The notes under the pieces were generated by a model, which was given only the letters and a program-made list of their open reading frames with translations, did not search any database and was not told where the DNA came from. DNA of 64,000 bases, from positions 2,790,001 to 2,854,000 of the forward strand of contig NZ_CP104861.1 in the NCBI RefSeq assembly GCF_025426255.1, given 5' to 3'. This DNA comes from Pseudomonas fragi (lineage in GTDB: Bacteria; Pseudomonadota; Gammaproteobacteria; Pseudomonadales; Pseudomonadaceae). The stretch's first letter is position 1, and each line of letters begins with the position of its first letter. Position numbers and translations under genes: made by a program. Of the stretch, positions 1 through 8,595 are shown in pieces.

Positions 1-817
1 GCCTGAAGCTGATGTTGGGGGTCGAGGCATAGGCGTTATGGAACATTGCATCAATGTGGGATGCCTCTACGCCGTAAAGCAGGTCGTAGGCATAGACGAC
101 CTCGACAGGCACCTTGATGCGTTCAAGCTCAGGCCGGAGGTCGGTGATCATCAGTTCATACATGGCATCGGCCATCGTCTTTCGGTCCGAGTTCATCCCC
201 GCTGCGACCAGGCCTGGCCTGACCGCTTCAGTTTTAGCGAGACGGGCGATGGCGGCCTGCTGCATGGCGTGCGCCTGCTCAGGCGTTGCCGCCAACATTG
301 CATCGCGCATCGCTGCAGCATGCGGGATCGCCGTTTCACTGGTCGCGGAGGGGTCAAAGAGCAACGTATAGAAGGGCATCGCATCGACAATCATCAGGCG
401 TCCCACTTGATCGGGATGACGCGCACCCAGCATCAGTGCCACCTCACCACCCAACGAATGACCGATGATGACCGGCGCCTCGATGCGCTGGCTGCGGATG
501 TATTCAGCGATCGCTTCGACCGTCGGCGCGACGACTCTCCCGTCTGGATTGGATACGGCAGGCGAGCCGGCAAAGCCAGCTACCTGCACGAGATGGAGAC
601 GGTGGCTGTGCCGTAATCTGGAGGCCAAATCAGCCCAGACTTCGTAGGACGACGCAAATCCTGGAATTAAGATGATATCTGTTCCCGAGCCTTGTACCAG
701 CACTGAGATACCACCCTGGTTGACAGTGACTGGCGGCAGCGGTGCAGGCTGGGCTGGCGATGCAGACAACAGCGCCAACATGGTGCCAATCCCGGCAAGA
801 ATCACGCCTGCACGCAT
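1..817 (-). CDS. Secreted alpha/beta-fold serine hydrolase (3' end beyond window)
   Basis: Reading from an ATG at 817 the minus strand stays open to the window edge (272 codons), so the C-terminus is missing. The first ~22 residues (MRAGVILAGIGTMLALL...) look like a signal peptide, suggesting a periplasmic enzyme. A beta-strand/oxyanion region IILIPGF (about 48-54) and the nucleophile elbow GHSLGG (Ser at about 121) are those of alpha/beta hydrolases. The substrate cannot be told; esterase or lactonase-like activity is an inference. The acid and histidine of the triad would lie partly beyond the edge. No obvious operon partner is visible, because the next gene downstream is outside the window. 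Confidence 0.85.
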   Translation of the reverse strand, partial: MRAGVILAGIGTMLALLSASPAQPAPLPPVTVNQGGISVLVQGSGTDIILIPGFASSYEVWADLASRLRHSHRLHLVQVAGFAGSPAVSNPDGRVVAPTVEAIAEYIRSQRIEAPVIIGHSLGGEVALMLGARHPDQVGRLMIVDAMPFYTLLFDPSATSETAIPHAAAMRDAMLAATPEQAHAMQQAAIARLAKTEAVRPGLVAAGMNSDRKTMADAMYELMITDLRPELERIKVPVEVVYAYDLLYGVEASHIDAMFHNAYASTPNISFR

Positions 818-1137
818 GGCGTTCCCCTTTTCGCGCAATGCGACGTGACATTTACAGTGTCACGGTCGCCGATTACACCGACGGGTAGGCCGCTTAGCGG
901 GTTCATAGCCATTCCTTTGACCGAAAAAGTATTGCCACTATACGGCGCACAAAGGCATCAGGAAACTCTCCCTGCCGGCAATCCTTGGCGTCCGCTCCGG
1001 GTCGATTTCTGCACTTCGCGACAGGCAGAAATCGGCCAGAATCAGACGTCAGAGTCGTGCAAAAAAATGTGCTCCCTTTAGCGTTCCTGGCCCGTTTTCA
1101 GGCGCAAAGAAAAGACAGTTTGCCGCCCGTACTTGAC
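818..1137. other. Intergenic, no gene; contains one degenerate dispersed repeat
   Basis: No reading frame here shows protein-like composition. The stretch around 1011-1060 carries a copy of a degenerate repeat (core ATCGGCCAGAATCAGACGT) that recurs in other gaps of the window. The upstream part presumably holds the promoter of the minus-strand hydrolase. Confidence 0.5.
1011..1060 (-). repeat. Degenerate dispersed repeat, copy 1
   Basis: On the minus strand this reads roughly GTCTGATTCTGGCCGATTTCTGCC followed by GTCGCGAA. It matches in order, with many mismatches, the copies at 3627, 8090, 13064 and 14570. Such sequences are common relics in Pseudomonas intergenic regions; no coding role is evident. 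Confidence 0.45.
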
Positions 1138-1992
1138 TCAAGCTTCGTAAGCAATGGTGTAGGTGTTACCGGAGCGCTTGATATGAGCAAAGCCGAGCGC
1201 GCCCAAGTGCATGCCCGCGATCATTAAGTTGTCTGAACTGGCAACATCCAGCAGCCTCGTTCGCGTGGCCGCTGATAGCAGCGGGTCCAGGTCGAAGGCA
1301 ATCGTGACATCAGGGCGCGCAATTTGAATTTGAGGAAAATGAACGATATCGCCCCACACCAGCAGGCTGCCCGCCGCGGATTCGAAGCGGTAACCGCAAT
1401 GCCCGACGGTATGCCCAGGCAATGGCATCGCGCTGATGCCAGGCAGTACATCATTAGTCGTGAGCGGACGCAGATTTTGCCGGTATCGCTCGAACACTCT
1501 TCGTGCCAATAGAAAATTGCCACGCGCTCGTTCACTGGCCTGGCCAAGGTGGCTATCGTCCTCCCAGAACGCTAGCTCTCGCGGGTCCACAACCAACTCA
1601 GCATTGGCGAAGGCCATTTCTCCCGATGCGTTCAACAAGCCACCGATGTGGTCGGGGTGCGCGTGGGTCAGCAGAATCGTGTCTATTTCGTCGGGTTGCA
1701 CGCCAGCCAATGCAAGATTGGTCAGCAACTCGCCGCCCCATTGATTGAATCCGCCGGCGCCAGCGTCGATCAGAATCGTTCGGCCACGCCCACGTACAAG
1801 ATAGCAATTGATATGAATCGACGCTGGCTCGCTGATTCCGGCGGCTAGCTGTAGCCGGACCGCCTCCGTTGGCGCGATGTTGGCGAGAAAATCCAGGCTC
1901 GCCCCCAAGTAGCCGTCGCTGATGGCGGTGATTGAAAACTCGCCGACTTGCTGGCTGGGGAGTCTCCAGCGATGTACGTCCACGTTACTCAT
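1138..1992 (-). CDS. Metallo-beta-lactamase-fold hydrolase
   Basis: A 284-residue protein of the MBL superfamily. The zinc-binding signature THAHPDH lies at about 109-115, with further expected ligands in the GHTVGH motif, the Asp of WGDIVHFP and a C-terminal AGMHLG histidine. Length and layout fit lactonase-like or glyoxalase-II-like members, but the substrate is unknown. The chosen ATG at 1992 overlaps the stop of the upstream gene as ATGA, which indicates translational coupling; a longer in-frame start 30 codons upstream would overlap that gene extensively and is unlikely. There is no signal peptide. A divergent LysR regulator lies upstream of the pair and probably controls it. Confidence 0.88.
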   Translation of the reverse strand: MSNVDVHRWRLPSQQVGEFSITAISDGYLGASLDFLANIAPTEAVRLQLAAGISEPASIHINCYLVRGRGRTILIDAGAGGFNQWGGELLTNLALAGVQPDEIDTILLTHAHPDHIGGLLNASGEMAFANAELVVDPRELAFWEDDSHLGQASERARGNFLLARRVFERYRQNLRPLTTNDVLPGISAMPLPGHTVGHCGYRFESAAGSLLVWGDIVHFPQIQIARPDVTIAFDLDPLLSAATRTRLLDVASSDNLMIAGMHLGALGFAHIKRSGNTYTIAYEA

Positions 1993-2507
1993 GACTGTAA
2001 CTGCACGGTCATGGAGCGATATACATTCAACCCCTGCAGATCGCAGGCTCTGGCCTGAGTGCAATCCAGTTTGGCAAGCCAACGCTGTACAGGTGTCTTG
2101 TCCAAAGCAACGGCGTGCAGCGCTCGCGGTGTAAGGCCTAACCCAATCAGTGCTTGCGGCCCTTGCTCACTGACCAAAAGGTATTCGTCCGCGCCCACGG
2201 CAATTGCCCGGTCCACCCCGGCATAGAGGTTGCGCCTCCAATCAGTGATGTGCGACTGCCAGCGGGAAAAGTTGCCGCCCCCTTTTTTGCGGTACTCGTC
2301 GCTTTGCAATACGGCAAGTGTGTCGACTGAATGCAGGGCCAAGTAGGCCGGGCAATCGCCTCTCAAGGCCCTGAAGCGTTGTGAGGTGCTAAACCCGCTG
2401 ACCGAGATCAGCGCGGGCAGTTTTTCCAGACTGTAAAACTCATTCCACTCGGCTTCACTGGCGGGTTCAGCGTAATTGCATTCGACTGTGTAAATCATAA
2501 AAGTCAC
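1989..2507 (-). CDS. Conserved hypothetical protein, possible dimeric alpha/beta barrel
   Basis: A 172-residue cytoplasmic protein without membrane segments. The N-terminal half (MIYTVECNY... WNEFYSLEKLPALISVSGF) resembles EthD/stress-type dimeric alpha-beta barrel proteins, where an initial beta-strand is followed by a helix carrying paired aromatic residues and a 'PG[FW]' turn. This is a visual impression, not a confirmed family hit. It is first in a two-gene operon with the MBL hydrolase (ATGA overlap) and diverges from a LysR gene 114 bp away, so a role in converting or binding the same small molecule as the hydrolase is a reasonable inference. Confidence 0.75.
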   Translation of the reverse strand: MTFMIYTVECNYAEPASEAEWNEFYSLEKLPALISVSGFSTSQRFRALRGDCPAYLALHSVDTLAVLQSDEYRKKGGGNFSRWQSHITDWRRNLYAGVDRAIAVGADEYLLVSEQGPQALIGLGLTPRALHAVALDKTPVQRWLAKLDCTQARACDLQGLNVYRSMTVQLQS

Positions 2508-2621
2508 TTCATTGATTGATGTTTCATCATGCTAATGGCACGGTAACGATTGAGAAAACGACTTTTCGGCACTGTTCAGTGATCAAACATCAAGATGGCT
2601 GCCTTGACTTCAGGAAAGACC

Positions 2622-3509
2622 ATGCGTCGAAAACTCCCTACTAATGCAGCCCTGATTGCCTTTGAAACAGCAGCCCGGCATGGCAGTTTTGCCCGTGCTG
2701 CCGACGAATTAGCCTTGACCGAAGGCGCCATCAGTCGGCAGATAGGTCGCCTGGAAGCCTTTCTGGGTGTCACCCTGTTTGAGCGCGTTGGCAACCGCGT
2801 GCGGCTCTTGCCTAACGGTGAGCGCTACGCGGCGCAAGTGCGCGAACTACTCGACCGCCTCGACAGGGACAGCCAGTATTTGATGGGCCAACCCAGCGAC
2901 GGCGCAAGCCTGGATATCGCCGTCAGTCCAACCTTTGCCCTGCGCTGGCTAATCCCTCGGTTGCCTGGCTTTAGCCAGCAACACCCGAATATCTGCGTAC
3001 ACCTCTCGGAACGCATGGAACCGTTCGTGCTTGCCGGTAGCGGCTTTGATGCCGCCATCCATTTTCAGCACCCAGCCTGGACAGGCATGCACACGCACCG
3101 CCTGTTGAACGAAGTGTTAATTCCGGTTTGTCATCCTGCCCTTCTGAACCCGGTCAAGCAGGCAACGGACCTGGATTCACTGCCACGATTACACCGACGG
3201 CAGAACCCGGATGCCTGGCAGCGCTATGCACAGGAAACCGGGATTGTCCTGAGCAACGCAGCGATGGGCGCGCGCTACGATTTGCATGCGATGTTGATCG
3301 AGGCCGCACTGGCTGGTCTCGGCGTGGCACTCGTACCGCGCCTGTACGTGGAAGCGGAACTGGCGCAAGGCCGGCTGGTTGCGCCATGGCCGCAGGAAAA
3401 GAATGTCGCCAAGACCTTTTGCCTCGTGTTACCCGAACCCCTTGAGCTGAGCCGCGCGCCCATCCAGGCATTTGCGCATTGGCTGTTGGAGGAGGCGCAG
3501 GTGAGGTAG
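2622..3509 (+). CDS. LysR-family transcriptional regulator (GcvA-like)
   Basis: A 295-residue LTTR with N-terminal winged HTH (ALIAFETAARHGSFARAADELALTEGAISRQIGRLE) and the usual C-terminal co-inducer domain ending in a GLGVALVPRLYVE segment. The LPTNAALIAFE start and the FERVGNRVRL wing resemble the GcvA/AmpR group. I chose ATG 2622 because AGGAAAG lies at a good distance upstream; an ATG at 2595 would add nine residues but has no Shine-Dalgarno sequence. It diverges from the hypothetical/MBL operon, the typical layout for an LTTR acting on its neighbour and on its own promoter. The ligand is unknown. Confidence 0.9.
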   Translation: MRRKLPTNAALIAFETAARHGSFARAADELALTEGAISRQIGRLEAFLGVTLFERVGNRVRLLPNGERYAAQVRELLDRLDRDSQYLMGQPSDGASLDIAVSPTFALRWLIPRLPGFSQQHPNICVHLSERMEPFVLAGSGFDAAIHFQHPAWTGMHTHRLLNEVLIPVCHPALLNPVKQATDLDSLPRLHRRQNPDAWQRYAQETGIVLSNAAMGARYDLHAMLIEAALAGLGVALVPRLYVEAELAQGRLVAPWPQEKNVAKTFCLVLPEPLELSRAPIQAFAHWLLEEAQVR

Positions 3510-3626
3510 GGTCGTGCGCAGGTGTCAGGACCGGTTCGGTTTCGTAGGCCACGTTAGTGCTGATCCCACGGGGTGATGATGTCTATGCACGACCAGCTAT
3601 TCAGTGGATAGGTGATAAAGCTTTTG

Positions 3627-3660
3627 TGTCTGCTTTTGGCCGATAACAGTCCTCCGTGAA
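3627..3660 (+). repeat. Degenerate dispersed repeat, copy 2
   Basis: TGTCTGCTTTTGGCCGATAA followed by CAGTCCTCCGTGAA. It matches the window's repeat family (CCGCTTCTGGCCGATT core) and abuts the break point of the LysR remnant that starts at 3660. Confidence 0.5.
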
Positions 3661-3929
3661 AGGTTGCGGGTCTGGACCTTGGACACATCAGCGTGAACTC
3701 GTTCGCCGTACAACTGGAGTCGGTGAGGCAAGGTATGGGCGTGGCGGTACTGCCCCGTATTCTGGCGCAGGGTCTGAACAAGTTATTCGTGGATCTCGAG
3801 CTTCCGGATATGGAGGTCTATCTGGTCACTCGGCCTCAGGCGTTGAAACAGGCGCACATCAAATGTTTCTTTGACATCCTGGAGCTGGTATTGCGCGAAG
3901 CTCTGAGCGTTGCAACTGACAGCTATTGA
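3660..3929 (+). pseudogene. 3' remnant of a LysR-family regulator gene
   Basis: From 3660 the frame reads KVAGLDLGHISVNSFAV and continues for 90 codons to a stop at 3929. It is closely similar to the C-terminal third of the intact LysR protein at 30196-31110 (KAAGLDRTQLSVNSFAV... RPQALKQAHIKCFF). An in-frame stop lies immediately before 3660, and no helix-turn-helix coding sequence precedes it. A GTG at 3693 could start a short ORF, but without the DNA-binding domain the gene must be non-functional as a regulator. The break coincides with a dispersed repeat, suggesting loss by deletion or rearrangement. Confidence 0.85.
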
Positions 3930-4054
3930 AGAAAAGAAGAGTGGGTTACCTGGCCCGGCTGCAGGGCACCGGATGTGTTGCTTAGAAGACACAAGGAACC
4001 ACTGAGTAAGGCCCTGCTTTAAGTGTTACCTATCGCTAACCCTCTTCTTAGTGT

Positions 4055-4077
4055 TTATTATGCGTCTCATTCTCATC
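4055..4077. promoter_or_regulatory. Probable Fur box upstream of the FecI-like sigma gene
   Basis: The minus strand reads GATGAGAATGAGACGCATAA, made of NATNAT-like hexamers as in Fur sites, 18-40 bp before the sigma-factor start. This position and the iron-type neighbours support Fur control. The match is by eye. Confidence 0.5.
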
Positions 4078-4094
4078 AGCGCCAGCATTGTGCA

Positions 4095-4640
4095 ATGTCC
4101 AATTCTCCTTCAGACCATTCGATCATGAGCGCTCTGGCTCTTCATTACGATGATTTGGTCGAGTACATCAGGCGTCGTTTCAACGGCCGGGACTTTAGCC
4201 GTGACCTGATGCATGACCTGTGCATTCAAATGCTGGAGAAGCCCCCCAAGGAGCATGTCGCGACGCCGCTGGCGTATCTGCGCAGGGCGGCGTTCAATCG
4301 TGCCGTCGACCGGGTTCGCGCAGAGCGTACGCGTCAGGCGCACATGAATGGATTCGTGCCTGAGCACCAGAGTGTGGATGTTTGGGACGGTGAGAAGGCC
4401 TTGAATTTCGAGCAGCAACTGACGGCGTTGCTGGACATCATCCAGGCGTTGCCCATGCGCCAACGTCAGGTATTTCTGTTGCATCGCATCCATGAAATGC
4501 CGCAACGGGAGATCGCCGAAGAGTTGGATATCTCGGTGAACATGGTGACTCAACATTTTGGTCGCGCAATGAAAACCATCGCCCAACAATGGGAGCCTGC
4601 GCACCGCGCTTGCCAGTCCTGCTTTCGGAAAAAACCATGA
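4095..4640 (+). CDS. ECF sigma factor, FecI/FpvI type
   Basis: A 181-residue sigma-70-like protein. Region 2 spans about 12-75 (HYDDLVEYIRRRF... PLAYLRRAAFNRAVDR). Region 4 lies near the C-terminus, with PMRQRQVFLLHRIHEMPQRE leading into the HTH of IAEELDISVNMV. In this family it directs transcription of the adjacent TonB-dependent receptor when the receptor signals substrate binding. ATG 4095 fits the family length; ATG 4125 is possible, while earlier starts run into the promoter. Its stop overlaps the anti-sigma start as ATGA. A Fur-box-like sequence precedes it, so expression in iron starvation is expected. Confidence 0.9.
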   Translation: MSNSPSDHSIMSALALHYDDLVEYIRRRFNGRDFSRDLMHDLCIQMLEKPPKEHVATPLAYLRRAAFNRAVDRVRAERTRQAHMNGFVPEHQSVDVWDGEKALNFEQQLTALLDIIQALPMRQRQVFLLHRIHEMPQREIAEELDISVNMVTQHFGRAMKTIAQQWEPAHRACQSCFRKKP

Positions 4641-5488
4641 ATCGCCCGCCACCCCGCGCCACCAAAAACGATACATCGAGCGATCCTATGCAACCTTTCG
4701 CCGAGGCCTTGCGTGAGCGCGTACCGTCCAAGAGCGCTCTATTGGCCGAAGGCAAGGCGCTGACCAAACACCGCCGCAATAAACAAAAAGCCGCCTGCGC
4801 CGGGCTGTTGGCCGTGCTGCTGGCGGGCGGGTTGTGGCAGCTGGACCCGGCCTGGCGCAGTGAGGATGTGCAGGTCGCCATCGGTCAGCGCCAGCAAATC
4901 CGCCTGGAGGACGGCAGCCTGGTGGTGCTCAACTCAGGCAGTCACCTGCGCATCGAGAAACGCCTGCGCAGTCGGCAAGTGGAGTTGGTGGGTGGCGAAG
5001 CCATGTTTACGGTGGTGCATGTTGACACGCCGTTTATTGTGCGCAGCCAGGGTGTGCAGGTGCGGGACATTGGCACAGTGTTCAATTTGCGCAGCGACTC
5101 CCGAGGCGTGGATGTGGGCGTGATAGAGGGCAGTGTCGAGGTCAGCAACGAGCACACGGCACCCCGTCTGTTACAGGTGGGGGAGCAGTTACGCGCCACC
5201 GCTGAGCGAGTCGGTGGTATCGAACCTGCAAACACCGATTCCTTGACTGCCTGGCAGCACGGCAAATTGCGCTTCGACGGCGCGCTGTTGAGTGATGTGA
5301 TTGGCGATCTGCAGCATTACCGTCAAGCAAGCATAAGGGTCGCCGATGGGCGCACGGGGGCGCTTCGCCTGTCGGGGGAGTTCGATAGCGAAGACGTCGA
5401 AGCGCTGATCAATATGCTGCCCAGAATTCTTCCGGTCAGCCTGCAACGCGGCAGTGATGGCAGTGTCCTGCTAAATAAAACTCGCTAA
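4637..5488 (+). CDS. FecR-family anti-sigma factor / signal transducer
   Basis: A 283-residue inner-membrane regulator with a cytoplasmic N-terminus of ~50 residues, one hydrophobic segment at about 51-68 (KAACAGLLAVLLAGGLW), a periplasmic FecR domain (about 77-175, including RQQIRLEDGSLVVLNSGS and GTVFNLR) and a C-terminal STN-binding-like domain. It would hold the sigma factor inactive until the receptor's signalling domain contacts it. Start and sigma stop overlap (ATGA). The cytoplasmic part is short and polar and lacks the usual conserved ~80-residue N-terminal domain with its W-containing motif, unlike the second FecR protein at 47288-48253. I see no sign of a frameshift. Confidence 0.88.
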   Translation: MNRPPPRATKNDTSSDPMQPFAEALRERVPSKSALLAEGKALTKHRRNKQKAACAGLLAVLLAGGLWQLDPAWRSEDVQVAIGQRQQIRLEDGSLVVLNSGSHLRIEKRLRSRQVELVGGEAMFTVVHVDTPFIVRSQGVQVRDIGTVFNLRSDSRGVDVGVIEGSVEVSNEHTAPRLLQVGEQLRATAERVGGIEPANTDSLTAWQHGKLRFDGALLSDVIGDLQHYRQASIRVADGRTGALRLSGEFDSEDVEALINMLPRILPVSLQRGSDGSVLLNKTR

Positions 5489-5589
5489 CAGGCGAGAATT
5501 ATTTTCAATACAACCTCAAGGTTGTTCGTGCGTCATACGCCATTGCCCATAGAGAACATTTTTAAGCACTTGTTCAAATGGGGAAAACA

Positions 5590-8007
5590 ATGGGCAATAA
5601 CCGGCTATCGCAACGCATGACACAGGGCTTGGGGCTACTGGCATCCAGTTTGTTACTGGCAGGCGCCGCCAACGCACAATTGGCAACTTATCGCCTGGAT
5701 ATTCCTGCTCAAGCATTGGATAAATCCCTCATCGCTCTGGCGCAACAGACCGGCAGCCGCGTGCTGTTCGCTACCGATATCGCCGAGGGCCGCCAAGCCC
5801 CGGCGCTGCATAACCGGTTGACCGTCGAGCAAGCGCTGGAACAACTGACTGGTCGCAGCGGTCTGCAGGTGCAAAAGGATGCTGATGGCAGTTACCTGAT
5901 CGCCCCGCCGAGCGAAGACGCCGCACTCAAGTTGGGCGCCACCACGATCAAGGGGCACGGTTTGGGCGAGACCACCGAAAACTCCGGTTCGTACACCACA
6001 GGCACGACCAATACTTCGACCAAACTCCCGCTGACCCTGCGTGAAACCCCGCAGTCGGTGACTGTGGTAACACGTCAGCGCATGGACGATCAGGCTATGA
6101 AGAACCTGGACGATGTGATGCAGAACGCTACCGGCATCACCATTGTCAAGAACGGCGCTGAACGCTCGCTTTATCAGGCGAGGGGCCAATTGGTCGATAC
6201 CCTGCAAATCGACGGTATCCCGACTAACGTCAGCAACGCCTATTCCATGGATGCCATTTCCAAACCCACCACCGACATTTATGACCGAGTGGAGATCGTT
6301 CGTGGTGCAACCGGTTTGATGGAGGGCGCCGGCAATCCATCAGCGGCGATCAACCTCGTGCGCAAACGTCCAACGGCGGCGCCCCAGGCCCTGATCGAGA
6401 CGTCCGCAGGCTCATGGGATGACTACAAGACCATGGTCGATCTGTCTTCCCCGCTGAACCAGGAAGGCACAATCCGTGGGCGCACCGTACTGACCTATAA
6501 CAACGCCAACAGCTACCTGGACACGGCGCAAAAAGAAAACCAAGTGTTCTACAGCATCGTGGAAGCCGACCTAGCGGAAAACACCATGGCGACCCTGGGT
6601 TTCACCTACCAGAAGGACCGCAACTCCGGTTATGACTGGTCAGGTTTACCCACACAAGCAGACGGTAGCTTCTACCCGCTGTCGCGCTCCACGTCACTGA
6701 CCGGCAAGTGGAACCATCTGGACAAGCGCAACACCACGGTCTTTGCCGATATCCAGCACTATTTCGACAACGATTGGAAACTGGTGCTCTCCGCTAACCA
6801 GACCTGGGCAAAGTCCGACTTCCTCGGCAATTTTACCCAGCGCGTGAGCGGGACGGATAACAGCTTCCGCCTGCAACCACGGCTCTTCCGCTACGACGAC
6901 ACCCAGACCGGGGTGGACACTTACCTTTCGGGCCCTTTCCAGTTCCTGGGCAAACAGCATGACTTCGTAGTCGGGAGTAACGTGCGCGTTGATGATTTCG
7001 ACTATCACGGCGGTAACGACACCAGCTACAACTACATCTTCGACATCAACAACCTGAACGCCTTCGATCCACCCAAACCCACCGCGTTGAATGTCAACAA
7101 GTGGAAGTACAACCAGACCCAGAAACAGGCTGGCGTGTATGCGGCAAGCCGCTTCAGCCTTACCGACTCGACCAGATTGATCCTGGGCAGTCGGGTCAGT
7201 TGGTTTAAATCGCAAAGCCTGACCAATGTGACGCGTCCTATCCGCAGTGAATACACCAAGAAGGGCGAGATCACACCGTATGCAGGGCTAGTCCAGGAGC
7301 TGAATGAAAACTTCTCGGCATATGCCAGCTACACAGAAATTTTCAAACCGCAGAGCAACCTCGATGCCAGCGGCAAGACGCTCAAGCCTATGACCGGCTC
7401 CAACTATGAAATGGGCTTGAAGGGCGAGTTTCTCGACAAGCGCCTCACAACCGCCATTGCCTTGTTCCAGTCCGACCAGACCGGACGCGCAGAGGCCGTC
7501 AGCGACAGTGAAGCCGAGATCATTTGCCCGAATGGTTGCTACCGCGCTTCGGAAAAAGTCCGCAACCGGGGGATCGACCTAGAGATCAACGGCGCTCTGA
7601 CATCGGACTGGAACGTATCAGGTGGCTACACGTACACCCAGTCCAAATACGTTTCCGGAGACCAGAAAGGTGATGACTTCTCGGCCTCCTCTCCTCGCCA
7701 TTTGTTCAAGATCGCTACGGACTACCGTCTGCCGGGCGTACTGAATAAAACGCGTGTGGGCGCAAGCATCTTTGCTCAAAGCAAGATGACCCAGACCGAA
7801 GTGGGCGAAACCTACAAAATCCAGCAAGGTGGCTACGCCCTGACCAACCTGCACGCGATTTACGAGATCAACAAGAACCTGGAAGTGCAGTACAACCTGG
7901 ATAACATCTTCGACAAGAAGTACATCCAGACCACCGGCAACACCAACTACTGGAACTTCTACGGCGAGCCTCGCAACTTCAGCCTGGCGCTGCGGGCCAA
8001 GTTCTAA
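5590..8007 (+). CDS. TonB-dependent ferric-siderophore receptor/transducer, FpvA-like
   Basis: An 805-residue outer-membrane receptor. The signal peptide ends near GAANA-Q (about residue 29). The STN signalling domain (YRLDIPAQALDKSLIALAQQ, about 34-110) is followed by a probable TonB box around KLGATTIKG, a plug with LRETPQSVTVVTRQRMDDQ and the FpvA/FoxA-type motif MEGAGNPSAAINLVRK, and a beta-barrel ending in the canonical terminal Phe. The ATG at 5590 has GGGGA well placed upstream; ATG 5578 has none. With the sigma and anti-sigma genes it forms a cell-surface signalling cassette. The siderophore is not evident; a heterologous pyoverdine or hydroxamate is likely from the plug motifs. Confidence 0.93.
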   Translation: MGNNRLSQRMTQGLGLLASSLLLAGAANAQLATYRLDIPAQALDKSLIALAQQTGSRVLFATDIAEGRQAPALHNRLTVEQALEQLTGRSGLQVQKDADGSYLIAPPSEDAALKLGATTIKGHGLGETTENSGSYTTGTTNTSTKLPLTLRETPQSVTVVTRQRMDDQAMKNLDDVMQNATGITIVKNGAERSLYQARGQLVDTLQIDGIPTNVSNAYSMDAISKPTTDIYDRVEIVRGATGLMEGAGNPSAAINLVRKRPTAAPQALIETSAGSWDDYKTMVDLSSPLNQEGTIRGRTVLTYNNANSYLDTAQKENQVFYSIVEADLAENTMATLGFTYQKDRNSGYDWSGLPTQADGSFYPLSRSTSLTGKWNHLDKRNTTVFADIQHYFDNDWKLVLSANQTWAKSDFLGNFTQRVSGTDNSFRLQPRLFRYDDTQTGVDTYLSGPFQFLGKQHDFVVGSNVRVDDFDYHGGNDTSYNYIFDINNLNAFDPPKPTALNVNKWKYNQTQKQAGVYAASRFSLTDSTRLILGSRVSWFKSQSLTNVTRPIRSEYTKKGEITPYAGLVQELNENFSAYASYTEIFKPQSNLDASGKTLKPMTGSNYEMGLKGEFLDKRLTTAIALFQSDQTGRAEAVSDSEAEIICPNGCYRASEKVRNRGIDLEINGALTSDWNVSGGYTYTQSKYVSGDQKGDDFSASSPRHLFKIATDYRLPGVLNKTRVGASIFAQSKMTQTEVGETYKIQQGGYALTNLHAIYEINKNLEVQYNLDNIFDKKYIQTTGNTNYWNFYGEPRNFSLALRAKF

Positions 8008-8020
8008 GGTCTATCTGAAG

Positions 8021-8036
8021 GCGGATTGACATCCGC
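8021..8036 (+). terminator. Hairpin after the siderophore receptor
   Basis: GCGGAT-TGAC-ATCCGC is a perfect 6-bp stem starting 14 bp after the receptor stop. No T-tract follows, so intrinsic termination is uncertain. Confidence 0.4.
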
Positions 8037-8089
8037 AGCCTTGTCACACGATGGCGTACACGGCACTTCAGATTATGCGGCCGAGTCGG

Positions 8090-8215
8090 TTTGCGGTGTC
8101 CGTTATCGAAATCAGTCGGCCAGTCGCTGCTCTCCGCGAGTGGCAGTTGCTGGCCGACAGCAGTCCTTCGCGAGGACTACAATCGGCCAAATACGGACAT
8201 TAGAGACTCTTACAA
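8090..8215. repeat. Degenerate dispersed repeat, copy 3 (two adjacent partial units)
   Basis: Two partial units (around TCAGTCGGCCAGTCGC and CAATCGGCCAAATACGGACA) flank the short palindrome-like GTCCTTCGCGAGGAC. On the minus strand the family order TGTCCG...TTGGCCGATTG...GTCCTCGCGAA is evident. It has fused to the 3' end of the decayed Dam gene. Confidence 0.45.
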
Positions 8216-8249
8216 AGTCAGAACGACTCTCCTTTAAAAAATTATCCTG

Positions 8250-8595
8250 GCTAAAAAAGCCCCCCAGATCACTCGGCACCCAGCTCATAACAATCAACTC
8301 CCCAGTCACCTCAGCCCTTCCCTGCCGCTGATTTGTGGCTGTATACCGGATCTTAGTCGCTTCAAAATGAACCCCTTCAAACACCCGCCGAATGTCTGGG
8401 TGGCCGTTGATACTGAGCATCACCTTCCCTTTGTAACGCCGCATAAAATCAGCCATACGCTCGTAGTTTTCAAACGGGAAGTCGACGCCATAGCCAGCGG
8501 TCTGCCAGTAAGGTGAGTCCATATAGTGGAAGGTGTGTGCCCGGTCGTAGCGCTCTGCGCACTCAAGCCAGGGCAGGTTTTCAACGTAGGTACAC
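8250..8595 (-). pseudogene. Remnant of a prophage-type DNA adenine methylase (Dam, D12 class)
   Basis: Read on the minus strand from about 8590, the frame gives VENLPWLECAERYDRAHTF, then MDSPYWQTAGYGVDF, NYERMADFMRRYKGKVM, INGHPDIRRVFEG and ATNQRQGRAEVTGELIVM. This is recognisably the C-terminal part of D12-class N6-adenine methyltransferases. The catalytic DPPY motif has become DSPY, the N-terminal AdoMet-binding part is missing, and the frame breaks upstream of VENLPW. The 136-codon open frame starting at 8522 runs past the family's C-terminus into dispersed-repeat sequence. It is probably the last trace of a phage or genomic-island gene. Confidence 0.8.
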
